From Viola odorata (lineage: Eukaryota > Streptophyta > Magnoliopsida > Malpighiales > Violaceae): a stretch of 64,000 nt of DNA. The DNA lies in the NCBI GenBank assembly GCA_963691705.1, contig OY829541.1:53615931-53679930 (forward strand), read 5' to 3'. This document shows, piece after piece, positions 34,930 to 45,626 of this stretch (position 1 is the first letter of the stretch; every line of letters begins with the position of its first letter). The position numbers were made by a program, and so were the translations under genes. The notes beneath the pieces are model-generated. The model saw nothing but the letters and a program-made list of their open reading frames with translations, had not been told where the DNA came from and ran no database searches.

Positions 34930-35416
34930 GCTCCGAGATTCAGTTTTTCAGATCAGTAACTAGACAATCATAACTGTCTCCATCGTCATCACTAGGGATT
35001 TGATTTATTGATTTGGAGGAGGAGGAAGAAGATGGGAGAAGCGACACACGCCTCTCTGCGAGTGCCTTTTTTGCTACTAATCGCATTCATTTCCTTCAAT
35101 CAGCTCCGGTCATCTCACGCCGACTACACGGTAAGCACCGGAACATTGTTTCATAAATTACACTTCTATCTACGTCTCGTGTGTGTATATTATCTGTTTT
35201 CATGTATGGATTTCTGAGATTTGAGGTTCTGTTATGTGTAGGTATTGTACGAGTCGTTTGACGGGAAATGGGTTGTATCTGAGAAGGATGAATATCAAGG
35301 TAATTTATGACTTAATTACTTTATTCTTTATTAATATTCTGTTATTCATATCAGTTGATGTTTATAGATTTATTGAGACCATAATGATTGCACTGATTTG
35401 GAGAGTTTGATGTGTG
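34930..35416 (+). pseudogene. Duplicated 5' fragment of calnexin (5' UTR, exon 1, intron 1, exon 2, part of intron 2)
   Basis: Inverted, nearly identical copy of 49908-50404 (start of the calnexin gene). It keeps ATG 35032, the signal peptide (MGEATHASLRVPFLLLIAF), donor after 35130, acceptor before 35242 and donor after 35299. Exon 2 has lost 12 bases in frame (EAFD removed) between two CGTTTGACG direct repeats. A few amino-acid changes are visible (I to T, R to H, S to P, D to Y). Similarity stops abruptly at about 35416, in intron 2. Because introns are present the copying was at DNA level. The fragment could still supply a promoter and a signal peptide to downstream exons. Confidence 0.95.
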
Positions 35417-36204
35417 AAGTGATTATTTTGAGTTCAGTTCAACTTTATTGAACCAGAGCTGTGCAGGAAAACCCATTCCTTGTGCAGCTGTGCTGTGCCG
35501 AATCCATCACCCTCTCAACTCCTCTTGCAAAGGTCAGTAATTTATTCTCTTGGTTCTTAACCTTGCAATTTCTCTTGATTATTGTTTTTTCCCACGATTC
35601 TTGTTTCTTGTAATCCCTGCCAATGAAATATGCGACTAATGATTAAGATGCATTATTGTTTCCTTTTTTCTGGGTGTTCTAATTCATTTTTGGGTTCTGC
35701 TTTCCTTTTTCTTAAGAAGAAACTTTAAAGTTAGCTTGTGATTTTGCTCTGTTAAAGTAAAAGAGGACAGTTGCTTGCTGTGGGATTTGCAATCTGCCTT
35801 TTGTATCTTTTCAAATTAGATAAAGGACCTATTTATGATTACTTGTTGGTTAGCTGATATCAGTCTACTTTGTGTTTCAAATGAGATAGGAGCATTATAC
35901 ATACTTAGATAGGCAGCTAAAAACATCACCATTCCTTACTGTTGTATGCCATTCCAGTTGTGTCTTTTGTGCAACCATTAGGATTTTGAATCTGTGATTC
36001 CCTTGTTGGACCAGTTTAATAGAAACTTCAATTCCATGTTAAATACCTTCCTCTAAGTGCCATATTTCCTTGATCTCATGGATTTTACTGCTTTTGACTA
36101 TCTGGTAGATATTACAATCCATAGGCATTCAACTGTTATCATGTGGATGTTGTCTATGTAGTGTATCTCATTTGCAAGTGTTCTACTGGAAATAACCTGA
36201 AGTT

Positions 36205-36613
36205 TATTCCGCCACTGCTCCTGCTGCTACTAGTGCTGCACCTGCTGCTGAGGCTAAGAAGGAGGAGAAGGCTGTGGAGAAAGAGGAGTCTGATGATGTA
36301 AGTTTCTTTGCTCTTGTACTGAATTTTCCCGTTATTGCTATGTTTGTTTGGTTTAGGAAAATGATCCTGTGTGTTTTAGTAGATGATCTAAGGCAGATGT
36401 TACTTTCTTCTCAGATAAAAATTGTTTGTTTACTGTATTGATGATAAACATAGATGAGAATTACAATTGAAAATGGCAAGAGTATCCTGTTTTGTTCTTT
36501 TTCGCTTCTGTGGTGAACAAATGTGGTCACTTAGACATAACCTTTGTGTTTTTTCCCAAAATTTATTTGTTCTTTGTTGTTTGCAGGATATGGGTTTCAA
36601 CCTTTTTGACTGA
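36205..36613 (+). pseudogene. 3' fragment of a 60S acidic ribosomal stalk protein gene (P1/P0 type)
   Basis: Two exon pieces: 36205-36297 (APAATSAAPAAEAKKEEKAV then EKEESDD) and 36587-36613 (DMGFNLFD, stop). The joined end reads ESDDDMGFNLFD, the near-invariant C-terminus of eukaryotic ribosomal stalk proteins P0, P1 and P2 (usually MGFSLFD or MGFGLFD), which binds elongation factors and is the target of ribosome-inactivating proteins. GT/AG borders of the intron are intact (GTAAGT...TTGCAG). The alanine-rich hinge suggests P1 or P0. The main body of the protein is absent, so this is a gene fragment lying downstream of the calnexin fragment in the same orientation. Confidence 0.85.
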
Positions 36614-36647
36614 GTTATCAAGTTCCTTTATGGTTGACTAGGTGTTA

Positions 36648-37035
36648 TCGTTTTTCTCCCCCATCTACGAGTGTCATTAAGATCAATTGTGATGCATCCA
36701 AGCTTGATTCGGTAGAGAATGCTGGTATCAGGATAGTTTGCGAAGATCAAGAAGCAAAATCTTGTTGATGGTTTGGCTCTTATTCGCAGGTGCTCTTCAG
36801 CCTTGCAAGTAGAAGCTGTTACGGTTTTGGAAGTAGTCGATCTGGCTTTATCCAGAAATATCATCAATGTTATTGTTGAGACTGATTCTCAGGTTGTTGC
36901 AAATTGCATCTCTGATCTGTGTCATGACTATCCTTGAGAAATACATGCTTTGATAGAATGCATTAAGGATCGATCCTCCTTCTTTTGTAACTTCCCTGAT
37001 TAATAGGGATCGCCTGCTGTTTTCTCAGGATGTTG
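36648..37035 (+). pseudogene. LINE-type RNase H domain remnant
   Basis: Pieces in two frames: IKINCDASKLDSVENAGIRI (first aspartate of an RNase H fold), then SSALQVEAVTVLEVVDLALS and NVIVETDSQVVANCISDL (the E-T-D-S segment), ending with ALIECIKDRSSFF. These are the conserved blocks of the RVT_3-type RNase H found in plant LINE elements and related host-like genes. Frameshift and stops (TGA, TAG) are present. Confidence 0.75.
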
Positions 37036-37040
37036 ATTAA

Positions 37041-38125
37041 TAGAATTTTTCTATCTTACACAAATATATGTTTTTATTAAATTAATTACATAAAATTACC
37101 TCCTTTGTCGTGATCAATTCTTACCTTTACACATGTGCAATAAGCATTGGGTGAAAACATATCAATTTATGTTCTTGGGTTGGAGACTTGGAAATAAGTA
37201 TGGGATCGTTTTGATCCTATTTTGATGTTTATATTACCTCAAGATAAATTGTCAAAAAGTTTTACACGTAAATATATATATACATATATATATATATATA
37301 TGATATTTGTATTATTTAATAAATAATTCTTTACATTTTCTTTAGGTTACCATTAATTTTTTTGTTAATTAAAATATTTATAAGTTGACGATTTATCACA
37401 AAAATATAACAAACTCACTAAAAAAATGTGATTATTCATCAAGTTTTTTTATTTATTATATGTGCCATTACATATTTCAAAAATATTGTACATTTTGATA
37501 AATCTAAAATAGAAATACCAATTATATCATTTAATGTAAGATTGGATATCAATTAGTTAGTGACAATACCAAAATAAAAAATAAGATCCTAATATTTTAA
37601 ATATTTAGTAGAGTATTTTAATAATTGAACCATATGGTAAATATTGTAATGTTACTTACCAACTTTTATGTTTATTTGAATAATATGATGGAGTCAAAGT
37701 AGAAATTCATATGTTACATTAATTTCTTAAAAAATTAAAAAAATATTATTGATGTATTGGTATAAAAAAAAGTAACTCAATAGGTAATAGATTAATGATT
37801 AATAAATAATTGTGATTTTATATATGTAAAATTTTAAAATAGTGCTCAATATTTAACTTTATTTAATAAAATGTTAATTATTTATTTAAAGAAATAGATT
37901 TATTTAAATAATTTATATACATACTAAAAAATATTAATTTTAATGCTTGAAATAAATTGTGTCCTTTATAGTTAAAAGGTTAAAATTGCAGCTTTTAGAA
38001 AATCATAGTTAAATTATTTGTTTAGAAAAAAAAATTGAATTAAATTATGTAAATAAATAACACTAAAAATGACTGATGTCCTTTATAGTCATTTTACACT
38101 CAAACCATAGTTTTAAAAGCCGTGT
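37041..38125. other. AT-rich spacer with an (AT)n microsatellite
   Basis: TATATATATACATATATATA-type repeat at about 37270-37302; otherwise AT-rich, no gene. Confidence 0.4.
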
Positions 38126-38280
38126 TTGCCAAACACCAAAAACAACTTCTCGTTTCCTACAGCACTTTTAAGAAATGTTTACCAAACATCACTTCTAGCT
38201 TTTCCAGAAGTGCTTCTTCCACAGCACTTTTACCACAGTACTTTTCGGACTAGAACCGGAACGCCAAACAGACCCTTAGA
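38126..38280. mobile_element. Terminal fragment of a Harbinger-family element
   Basis: On the minus strand from 38279 it reads GGGTCTGTTTGGCGTTC, identical over 17 bases to the left end of the Harbinger element at 14094, followed by subterminal repeats of AAAGTGCTGTGG and AAGTGCT. The outside base triplet is TTA/TAA. I did not find the partner end, so it is probably truncated. Confidence 0.55.
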
Positions 38281-39741
38281 GAAGTTGTTGCTGTTTTTCC
38301 TGACAACAAGCATTGCTTTTCCTTTGTCATTGGTTTTTTTGGCCTTTTCTTATTTTTCAGCCTGTAGCCTGTTCTACTAATATGGTCATAATAGGTAAAA
38401 ACAACCATAAAGTTCTCTCTTTTGTTGCACCAATTCCAAATCTACGAACACGTACGATTGATTCTGTTGGTTGTGAAAGCACTAAAAAGCATGTTTAGTG
38501 TCTTACGAGTGACGAACTATGTTTCCGCAGACAGTCACTGAATGGACAGAATCAGTATGTACGTAAATGGGTCACTTTTGTACTTTTGTGGCTCTAAATT
38601 TCACCAGTCATTGCCTGATTTAGCTAATTCATTTCATAACTCTCTGTGTTCTTCAGAATTCCAAAAGAAGGCTCTTCATTTTCGTACGAATCCTTGATCC
38701 TTAAAAGAAACATTTTGTTTAAAATTCTTAAAATAACTATTTTTCTTCTTTTCAAAAAGATTAATATTGGTTAGCGATAATTTATTAATTTCACCCCTAT
38801 ACTATTTTTTGAGTGCAATTAATCTAGAAATACAGGTTCTTCCTGTAGCCTATACCAGTGTTAGTGGAATGCTGAGAGAGCTGGAAATAAGTCGTTTTGT
38901 GTTTCTAGGGAAAAAGCAAACGTCTGATCAGATCAATCATTCTAATAAGTTAATTAAGAAGGTAAAAGTTTGTGTTCACCTGGTAGAATCACCTAACACA
39001 ATTGTATAGTATTTTCAATTTCTTTTTTTATAAATTGTGTAATATGTAACCATATATCAACCCCAATATTTTATTTTCTTATTAGTTTGGGTGATCTAAT
39101 TTTACTTTTTTTCGAGGACTTCTTAATTTCTCTCATATATTACCGGTTTTTTTATTCCTAATTGTAGAATAATTTTAATTAGCTATTTGCTTCCTCTCCT
39201 TAATTTTTGTACCTCCCTCTATTTATTTAAAACATAGCATTTATTACCAACAAGTAATTGGTGCGAGTGATTTGTATATCTTTTAAACAAGAAGTTATGA
39301 ATTTGATTTTATATATATATGAAGTACATAAATTGAATTTTTAGAATAATTTTTATCACTTATTAGAAACACTTCATTCTATATCAATATATTTCAATTT
39401 CAGGATATTATACCCTTCATTATAGCTACCACGCAACCTGATAATAACTATCGGTAATGACAGTTCTGACCCTATTTGTTTTCTATATGATCTAAGTAGA
39501 GCAGGCACCGCTAGTGACAAATTATTGATTTCTTGGAGAATTTGTATGTCCAAAAAGAAAGAAATAAAGAAAATCAAGTAATTAAATTAAAGATCAAATT
39601 CAGCTGCATGCAAAATCAAAATATAATATCCAAACATAAAAACAATTATTTTATTTCTAAATCAAGAGAGATTTGTTGCCAATAAAAGAATCTGTAAACG
39701 CAGATTCCATCCTTGCTTATAATCTCTTTGCCAATTCTCTC

Positions 39742-39749
39742 TATTTATA
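39742..39749 (+). promoter_or_regulatory. TATA box of PMEI-like copy 1
   Basis: TATTTATA, about 80 bases before the start codon at 39822; the same element is at 45022-45029 for copy 2. Confidence 0.55.
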
Positions 39750-39821
39750 CACACCTACACAGATGGATGCAATGCATCAACTTTCAATTCAGCTCATTTC
39801 ATTCTTTTACACATATTAACC

Positions 39822-40346
39822 ATGAATTTCCCAGCAATCATTTGCATTTTCATGCTAGTAGTACTCCTTTCTCATTCGTCCAACGCGCAAGACGCTCCTT
39901 CCAAATTAGTTCTCGACATTTGCGGCCAAGATGCCAAATGCATTAGTGCTTTGTACTTGTCTCCAAAAACCAAATCAGCAACAGACCTTAAAACACTCGC
40001 GCAAATCACTCTCCAATTAGGGAGGTCCAATGCAACAAACACCAAATCTTTCATACAGAATTTGATTAATGACAAGAAAACACCACCTTCTTTTCAAGAA
40101 CCTCTAAAGCAATGTTCGTCTTGGCATGAAGATGCTGCTGGTTCATTCTATAGTGCACTCAGAGAACTAGATGAAGATATGATGACAGCCAACTATGATT
40201 CCATGATTGCTGGAGATGATGCCCGAATATGTAAAGATCTGCTCGCAAAGGCAAAAGCTAAAATTCCAGCTCTTACTGCTAGAAATGGTTATGTCGAGTT
40301 ATATAGTAGCATAGCTGCTACGATCACGGAACGTCTTGGGTGGTGA
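39822..40346 (+). CDS. Pectin methylesterase inhibitor / invertase inhibitor-like protein, copy 1
   Basis: 174 codons, no intron. Signal peptide about 1-22 (IICIFMLVVLLSHSS, cut near SNA-QD), so secreted to the cell wall or vacuole. The mature part has the four cysteines of the PMEI fold: a first pair in LDICGQDAKC and a second pair in LKQCSSWHEDA and ARICKDLL, with the helical bundle between (SFYSALRELDEDMM). Known family role: one-to-one inhibition of pectin methylesterases or of acid invertases; sequence alone does not tell which. Normal length for the family. It differs from copy 2 by one residue (Leu59 here, Val59 there) and one silent change. Confidence 0.9.
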   Translation: MNFPAIICIFMLVVLLSHSSNAQDAPSKLVLDICGQDAKCISALYLSPKTKSATDLKTLAQITLQLGRSNATNTKSFIQNLINDKKTPPSFQEPLKQCSSWHEDAAGSFYSALRELDEDMMTANYDSMIAGDDARICKDLLAKAKAKIPALTARNGYVELYSSIAATITERLGW

Positions 40347-41022
40347 TTCTTTTTTTTTTTATAAATTATTTCTAATTAAAATAAATAATTTGGGAAGGTA
40401 TGTACTAGCAACCTTGAGGGGCTGAAAGTTTTAATTTCCAAAAGTTAAAAATGTAATTTGAAATATCTTTTCTACCTTCAATAAGAGAGACGACCAATGA
40501 TAATTCTTTTTATCTTGTTTATTTTCACCAAGAAAAATACAGATAAAAATAAAGTTAAAGTATATAAAATTCCTATGTTTAATTTGGGTTTGCTTATAGT
40601 TTAAAATCTTAAAATATAAACCATATATTTCCTGAAATAATAATTTATTTTTTTTACGTAACAAATATGAAAAAAATCACTTTATTGAAAAAAATAAAAA
40701 ATTTAAAAAAAAATTTAAAAAAACATTTTAAACAAATTAAAAAACTAATTGTTACACTAATTTTTTTCATTGTCTTTTATTCTACTATATTTCATACATT
40801 TTTGTCCATATTTCATTAATTCATAGTATTTCTTACCATTTTATTTGAATTTTTCAACTATTATAAAATTAAAATTGTAGTTTTTAAAAAACTACAGATA
40901 CATCGCATACTTTTAAACTATAGGTGAAAAATGTAACATTTTATAAACTATAACTTTTTTTACATAGTTTTCCTTAAAAAAACAAAACTTGACGTAAATA
41001 TTATAATAATTAACTATATATA
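40347..41022. other. 3' flank of PMEI copy 1, AT-rich
   Basis: Part of the tandem duplication; no further gene. An open stretch at 41023-41304 overlaps the duplication end and is not a gene. Confidence 0.4.
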
Positions 41023-41197
41023 TTGTTATGTCAAGTCCGAGGAAGTGGGCTGGGCTTGGACAACATTGAAGAGTCCAAGTTGGGAAAGGAAATGGATTTG
41101 GATTGGATTCGGATTTGGGTTTTGATTTTCTACACTAACAACCAGGAGTATCAAGTAGGAACCAAATATCAAGACACTTCAAAGCCGTTGATATTAC

Positions 41198-41720
41198 CTC
41201 AAACAACATGGTCAAGAGTTCAACCATTGCAGGCTTTGGATCCTTTTCATATCTCTCAACCCAAATCTTCACCAGTTGAGGAATTTGCTTTCTATTACCT
41301 TTGATGATATCTACAAATAGACAGAGTAGAAAATTGTCAACGCTAGTCAACGTAATAGAAACAGACCCAGTGATTGTTCAAGGTCTGGTTCGAGAACAGA
41401 ATCAACACTATAGTCCGCTCCCAATCAAAAACAACAACCAGAACACGAATCTAACAAAATAAGAAATAGAAAATTAAAGTATAAACATACTTACCAATCA
41501 AACTTTGATTAGAGTTCTGAGGTGCAAGGGTCGTGGTCTCCGACGCACGATTTCTTTTAGCTCTGAGCCGAAACTCTTCAAAATCATCAGGCGAACCTTC
41601 TCGCTCCACTTCTACCTCCACCTGATTCTCACTAGAATCGCTAGTCCTTTCATTGTTACCTCCTCAATTTCCACTCGCTTTTCTATTCCTCTTCTGCTCA
41701 CCAAAATCAGACCAAAATTA
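41198..41720 (-). pseudogene. SCC3: Cohesin subunit SCC3 5' fragment (exons 1-2)
   Basis: Minus strand: exon 1 fragment about 41720-41495 (DDFEEFRLRAKRNRASETTT, then APQNSNQSLI) and exon 2 at 41310-41198 (IIKGNRKQIPQLVKIWVERY, then EKDPKPAMVELLTMLFE). The exons join in phase (G|AT gives QSLI-D-IIKGN) and match the start of plant SCC3/STAG cohesin subunit as I remember it. An in-frame TGA lies in exon 1 (after ASGN) and nothing follows exon 2. Parent role: sister-chromatid cohesion in mitosis and meiosis. 5' of it (41730-42000) may be the captured SCC3 promoter or leader. Confidence 0.85.
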
Positions 41721-42004
41721 GGACACATCATAGATAAAACGGAATTAAATATTTTGCGAGCTCTGATTCATGAATTAGATCGATATCAAAGAGAAAGAGA
41801 ACAAAAAATTGGGACGATGGAGAAGAGAACCACGAGAGAGCAGCGAGCTGACGACGAGAGAGCAAAGGTGTGGAGCAGAAGAGAAGAAGAAGAAGCGTTG
41901 CATGAAGAAGAAAGAGCAGGGGCAAAATTGGGTTATTGAAAGATTTATTAATACTCAAAATGGAGAACCGAGTTTTCCATTTGTAACACTCCCTTTGTAA
42001 AATT

Positions 42005-42176
42005 TTGAAAACAGGTTTTTGGTGTTTTCAAAACTTACACATGAGTTTTCATTCTGAAAATTTTCATTTTGGTTTTCGAAATGAAAACAACGCGAAGTAA
42101 ACACGTTTTCGAAAAAAAAAATCAGTTTTCAAAAAACTGGAGAATTTTCGGGAAAATTTCCTGAGGTAAACAGGGC
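42005..42176. mobile_element. Transposon terminus (Harbinger/hAT-like) next to the SCC3 fragment
   Basis: Reading the minus strand from 42176 gives GGCCCTGTTTACCTCAGG followed by GAAATTTTCCCGAAAATTC and GTTTTC/GAAAAC-rich subterminal DNA, the usual look of a TGTTTACC-type DNA transposon end. The SCC3 fragment follows immediately, so this end may belong to the element that carried it. Partner end not found. Confidence 0.45.
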
Positions 42177-42338
42177 CTGAGGTTCTAGAACTCACCTTCT
42201 TCTTCCCTCCAAAATTGAGCTTGTAGAAGATGGTCAAGAAAATCACCACAACGGCCACAAGGATGCCAATTGTAAGGTTAGGCTGCTTCTCAGCATTTTC
42301 AAGTAGATCCTATACATGACAAAATAATTGTTCAGGAT
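42177..42338 (-). pseudogene. Duplicated calnexin fragment (transmembrane exon plus intron edges)
   Basis: 162 bases almost identical to 48017-48178 in the same orientation, covering calnexin exon 5 ([20 protein letters not shown]) with both splice sites. The clearest change turns I into N right after the membrane segment (KLNFGGKKK). It starts exactly at the transposon terminus at 42176/42177. Confidence 0.95.
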
Positions 42339-43166
42339 TTTTTTTTGTGTGGAGTATTTTAAAGGGAAGGCAAGCGAGCTGAATGAAAAATTGGAAAAAT
42401 GCTTAAGAGTATTTATATCCGTCACTAAATAACAAATATTTAGATAAACTTAACAAAAAGATAAATAAGAAGACAATATAGGAAAAAAATAATTATACAT
42501 TAGAATTCATACAATATACGTACTTTTTACAATTGTTCTCTACTTTAGGATTGGAATTGAATGAGAGATTGAGAGGAGATTGAGAGGGTGATCGATATGT
42601 GATGATTTGGTGTAGAAATTGAATTAAATAGAGGGATTGGATTTCGGCAGAGATTGAATTGGCTTTGGCACGGATTTATTGGTAGTGATGATTTGGAAAC
42701 TGAGGATTTGGGATTTAATTGAAAGGATTTGGGTGTGGGTTAGGTTTAAATTTTTTTAAACTTTTATCTCTTATGTTCAAACTTTTATCGCTTACGAGCG
42801 GATTTTTATTGAACTATAGAGCGGACTTTTCGTCTCTTACTATGTACTAATTATTTTGTTTTATTTTATTCAACATTTTAGCAATTTCGGTTCAAATTTT
42901 TATTCATTTTTAGATAAAATTGCTCGTATCATCGGTTCGAATAGAACAACAATGTCTAGAAATACGGTTCTTCGTGTAGCCTCATATTGTATACCAGTGT
43001 TAGTGGAATGCTGAGAGAGCTGGAAATAAGTTGTTTTGTGTTTCTAGGGAAAAAGCAAACGTCTGATCAGATCAATCATTCTAATAAGTTAATTAAGAAG
43101 GTAAAAGTTTGTGTTCACCTTGTAGAATCACCTAACCAATAGGGTAGTTACAATTGTATAGTATTT

Positions 43167-44481
43167 TGATTGAGTGCTAAAATGTCTAATTACTCATCCT
43201 AATTTCCTACTATTTTGGATGAAGATTCTACTTATTGTGGCTATTTTCTACTCCTTTTTATAGATTACTTGATACGAAGCTGAATTGGAAGAAAAGAAAG
43301 GAAAGGAAAAGTATAAAAGAGCTTGTTGTCCACAACCAAAAGCAATTTCAGCTTAGGCTTTTAGAAGGAATTAATTTCGATTGCTTCTGTTGGGCCTTCA
43401 CAAGATGTGAGCCCATGAGACTATGAGAGGAATTCCTTTACAGAATCCCATTTGAATTTCTTTTAAGGATATTAAGATTTCTTTTATTATTTTATAATTA
43501 GTTGAATCCTATTTTCTAGGATTTTTAGTTGGAGTAGGATTGTGTTTAAACCTAGCCGGAAAGAAAATGTTGTCTTCTCTCTTCCAAAACAACCAACAAT
43601 TCTGCTACTGTTCTGTTTTGGAATCAATTTTCTTTTCTTCTTCTTTTCTTGATTTAATTAATTCATGTATAATAATTGTTTGATTTAATTATGTCTTGTT
43701 CTAACTAATTTATTTATTCTTGGTAAAGACTCTAGGATCATGATTTGAGATGTTGTGAGATCAAATTGCGTTCTATAAATTCCGATTCCATATTTCTATT
43801 CTTTTTAATTTAATTGTCAAATTGTTCTTGTTTGATTTAAGCTTGATCACCTTAGATTTTAATTTTGAACAAGTATAGCTTTTCTTAGAAACGTTAGATG
43901 ATACATCGTTGATAGGAATCTGCAGGCAACTAATTAGTGTAAGAGCTAATTAGAAAAGGATAGAATCTGATTTATAGGAGTAGAAGAAATTCTCTTCTAG
44001 ATCGGGAAAGGTCTCTCCCCGTGTTTATTCAACCCTTCAATTAAACTTTATTAGGAGTACCGCCTTAAAGTTATTGATCGGTTAGGGATCCTAGTAGGAG
44101 TACCGCATTGGGAATCTTGGGTAGGAGGAGAGTAGGAGGCTCAGAGTACCGCTGGTCTCTCTAGCATTAGTTTTGAATATTTTTGCATCGATGATCAACT
44201 ATTTGAATCATGGTCTAGATTGAGTCTTTACCGAGAATCCGTCATCATCTGAGTTCATCTAATCACTATTTATTTACTGTTTTTATTCTCTCTATTTATT
44301 AAATTAATTGCAACACAAAATCCCACTCATTGGTTTTTACCATTTTTACAATTTTGGTTATTTAAAGAAATTATTAGTCCTGAAATTCCTGTGGTTCGAT
44401 CCTTTTATCACTTGCTACAGTTTTAATTAATTGTGTATGGTGAATTGTATGATTTATTTTTGTTGGTTTCGGCACCCATCA
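43167..44481. mobile_element. Solo LTR of an LTR retrotransposon
   Basis: Begins TGATTGAGTGCTAAAATG and ends CGGCACCCATCA, i.e. the TG...CA borders of an LTR, and is flanked by direct TATTT (43162-43166 and 44482-44486), a 5-bp target duplication. Copy 1 of the duplication has the uninterrupted empty site (near 39008-39018). 1315 bp without internal coding region, so internal recombination left a single LTR. The strand is not resolved. Confidence 0.88.
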
Positions 44482-45101
44482 TATTTTCAATTTTTTTTAT
44501 TTATAAATTGTGTAATATGTAACCATATATCAACCCCAATATTTTATTTAAAGCATAGCATTTATTACCAACAAGTAATCGGTACGAGTGATTCGTATAT
44601 TTTTAAAGAAGAAGTTATGAATTTAATTTTATATATATATATAGTAGATAAATAGAATTTTTAGAATAATTTTTATCACTTATTAGAAACACTTCATTCT
44701 ATATCAATATATTTCAATTTCAGGATATTATACCTTCATTATAGCTACCACGCAACCTGATAAAAACTCTCGGTAATGACAGTTCTGATTAATTGAACAA
44801 GCCTCTTATTTCTCGGAGAATTTGTATGTCCAAAAGGAAAGAAATAAAGAAAATCAAGTAATTAAATTAAAGATCAAATTCAGCTGCATGCAAAATCAAA
44901 ATATAATATCCAAACATAAAAACAATTATTTTATTTCTAAATCAAGAGAGATTTGTTGCCAATAAAAGAATCTGTAAACGCAGATTCCATCCTTGCTTAT
45001 AATCTCTTTGCCAATTCTCTCTATTTATACACACCTACACAGATGGATGCAATGCATCAACTTTCAATTCAGCTCATTTCATTCTTTTACACAGATTAAC
45101 C

Positions 45102-45626
45102 ATGAATTTCCCAGCAATCATTTGCATTTTCATGCTAGTAGTACTCCTTTCTCATTCGTCCAACGCGCAAGACGCTCCTTCCAAATTAGTTCTCGACATT
45201 TGCGGCCAAGATGCCAAATGCATTAGTGCTTTGTACTTGTCTCCAAAAACCAAATCAGCAACAGACCTTAAAACAGTCGCGCAAATCACTCTCCAATTAG
45301 GGAGGTCCAATGCAACAAACACCAAATCTTTCATACAGAATTTGATTAATGACAAGAAAACACCACCTTCTTTTCAAGAACCGCTAAAGCAATGTTCGTC
45401 TTGGCATGAAGATGCTGCTGGTTCATTCTATAGTGCACTCAGAGAACTAGATGAAGATATGATGACAGCCAACTATGATTCCATGATTGCTGGAGATGAT
45501 GCCCGAATATGTAAAGATCTGCTCGCAAAGGCAAAAGCTAAAATTCCAGCTCTTACTGCTAGAAATGGTTATGTCGAGTTATATAGTAGCATAGCTGCTA
45601 CGATCACGGAACGTCTTGGGTGGTGA
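45102..45626 (+). CDS. Pectin methylesterase inhibitor / invertase inhibitor-like protein, copy 2
   Basis: 174 codons, same features as copy 1: signal peptide, four cysteines in the mature protein, helical bundle, TATTTATA at 45022-45029. The only residue difference is Val59 in place of Leu59. About 620 bases of upstream DNA are almost identical to copy 1, so proximal regulation is likely shared; further upstream the solo LTR lies only here, which could change distal regulation. Confidence 0.9.
   Translation: MNFPAIICIFMLVVLLSHSSNAQDAPSKLVLDICGQDAKCISALYLSPKTKSATDLKTVAQITLQLGRSNATNTKSFIQNLINDKKTPPSFQEPLKQCSSWHEDAAGSFYSALRELDEDMMTANYDSMIAGDDARICKDLLAKAKAKIPALTARNGYVELYSSIAATITERLGW

Larger units (their letters stand above)
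38823..41174 (+). repeat. Tandem segmental duplication, copy 1 (PMEI-like locus)
   Basis: Direct copy of 42954-46454. From about 39600 to 41174 the two match with an exact offset of 5280 and very few substitutions. Upstream they differ by a ~165-bp stretch present only here (39073-39228; the other copy joined at a short TTATTT repeat) and by the solo LTR present only in copy 2. Confidence 0.95.

Noticed and set aside
35440..35540. Short exon-like stretch between the calnexin and stalk-protein fragments
   Set aside because: Has CAG and GGTC splice-like edges but no recognisable peptide; I could not assign it to either parent gene.
39713..39946. 77-codon ORF overlapping the PMEI start (and its twin at 44993)
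   Set aside because: Out-of-frame overlap with the 5' UTR and start of the PMEI gene; the signal-peptide frame is clearly the real one.
41505..41939. 144-codon plus-strand ORF
   Set aside because: Antisense to the SCC3 exon 1 fragment and its leader; no protein-like domain.
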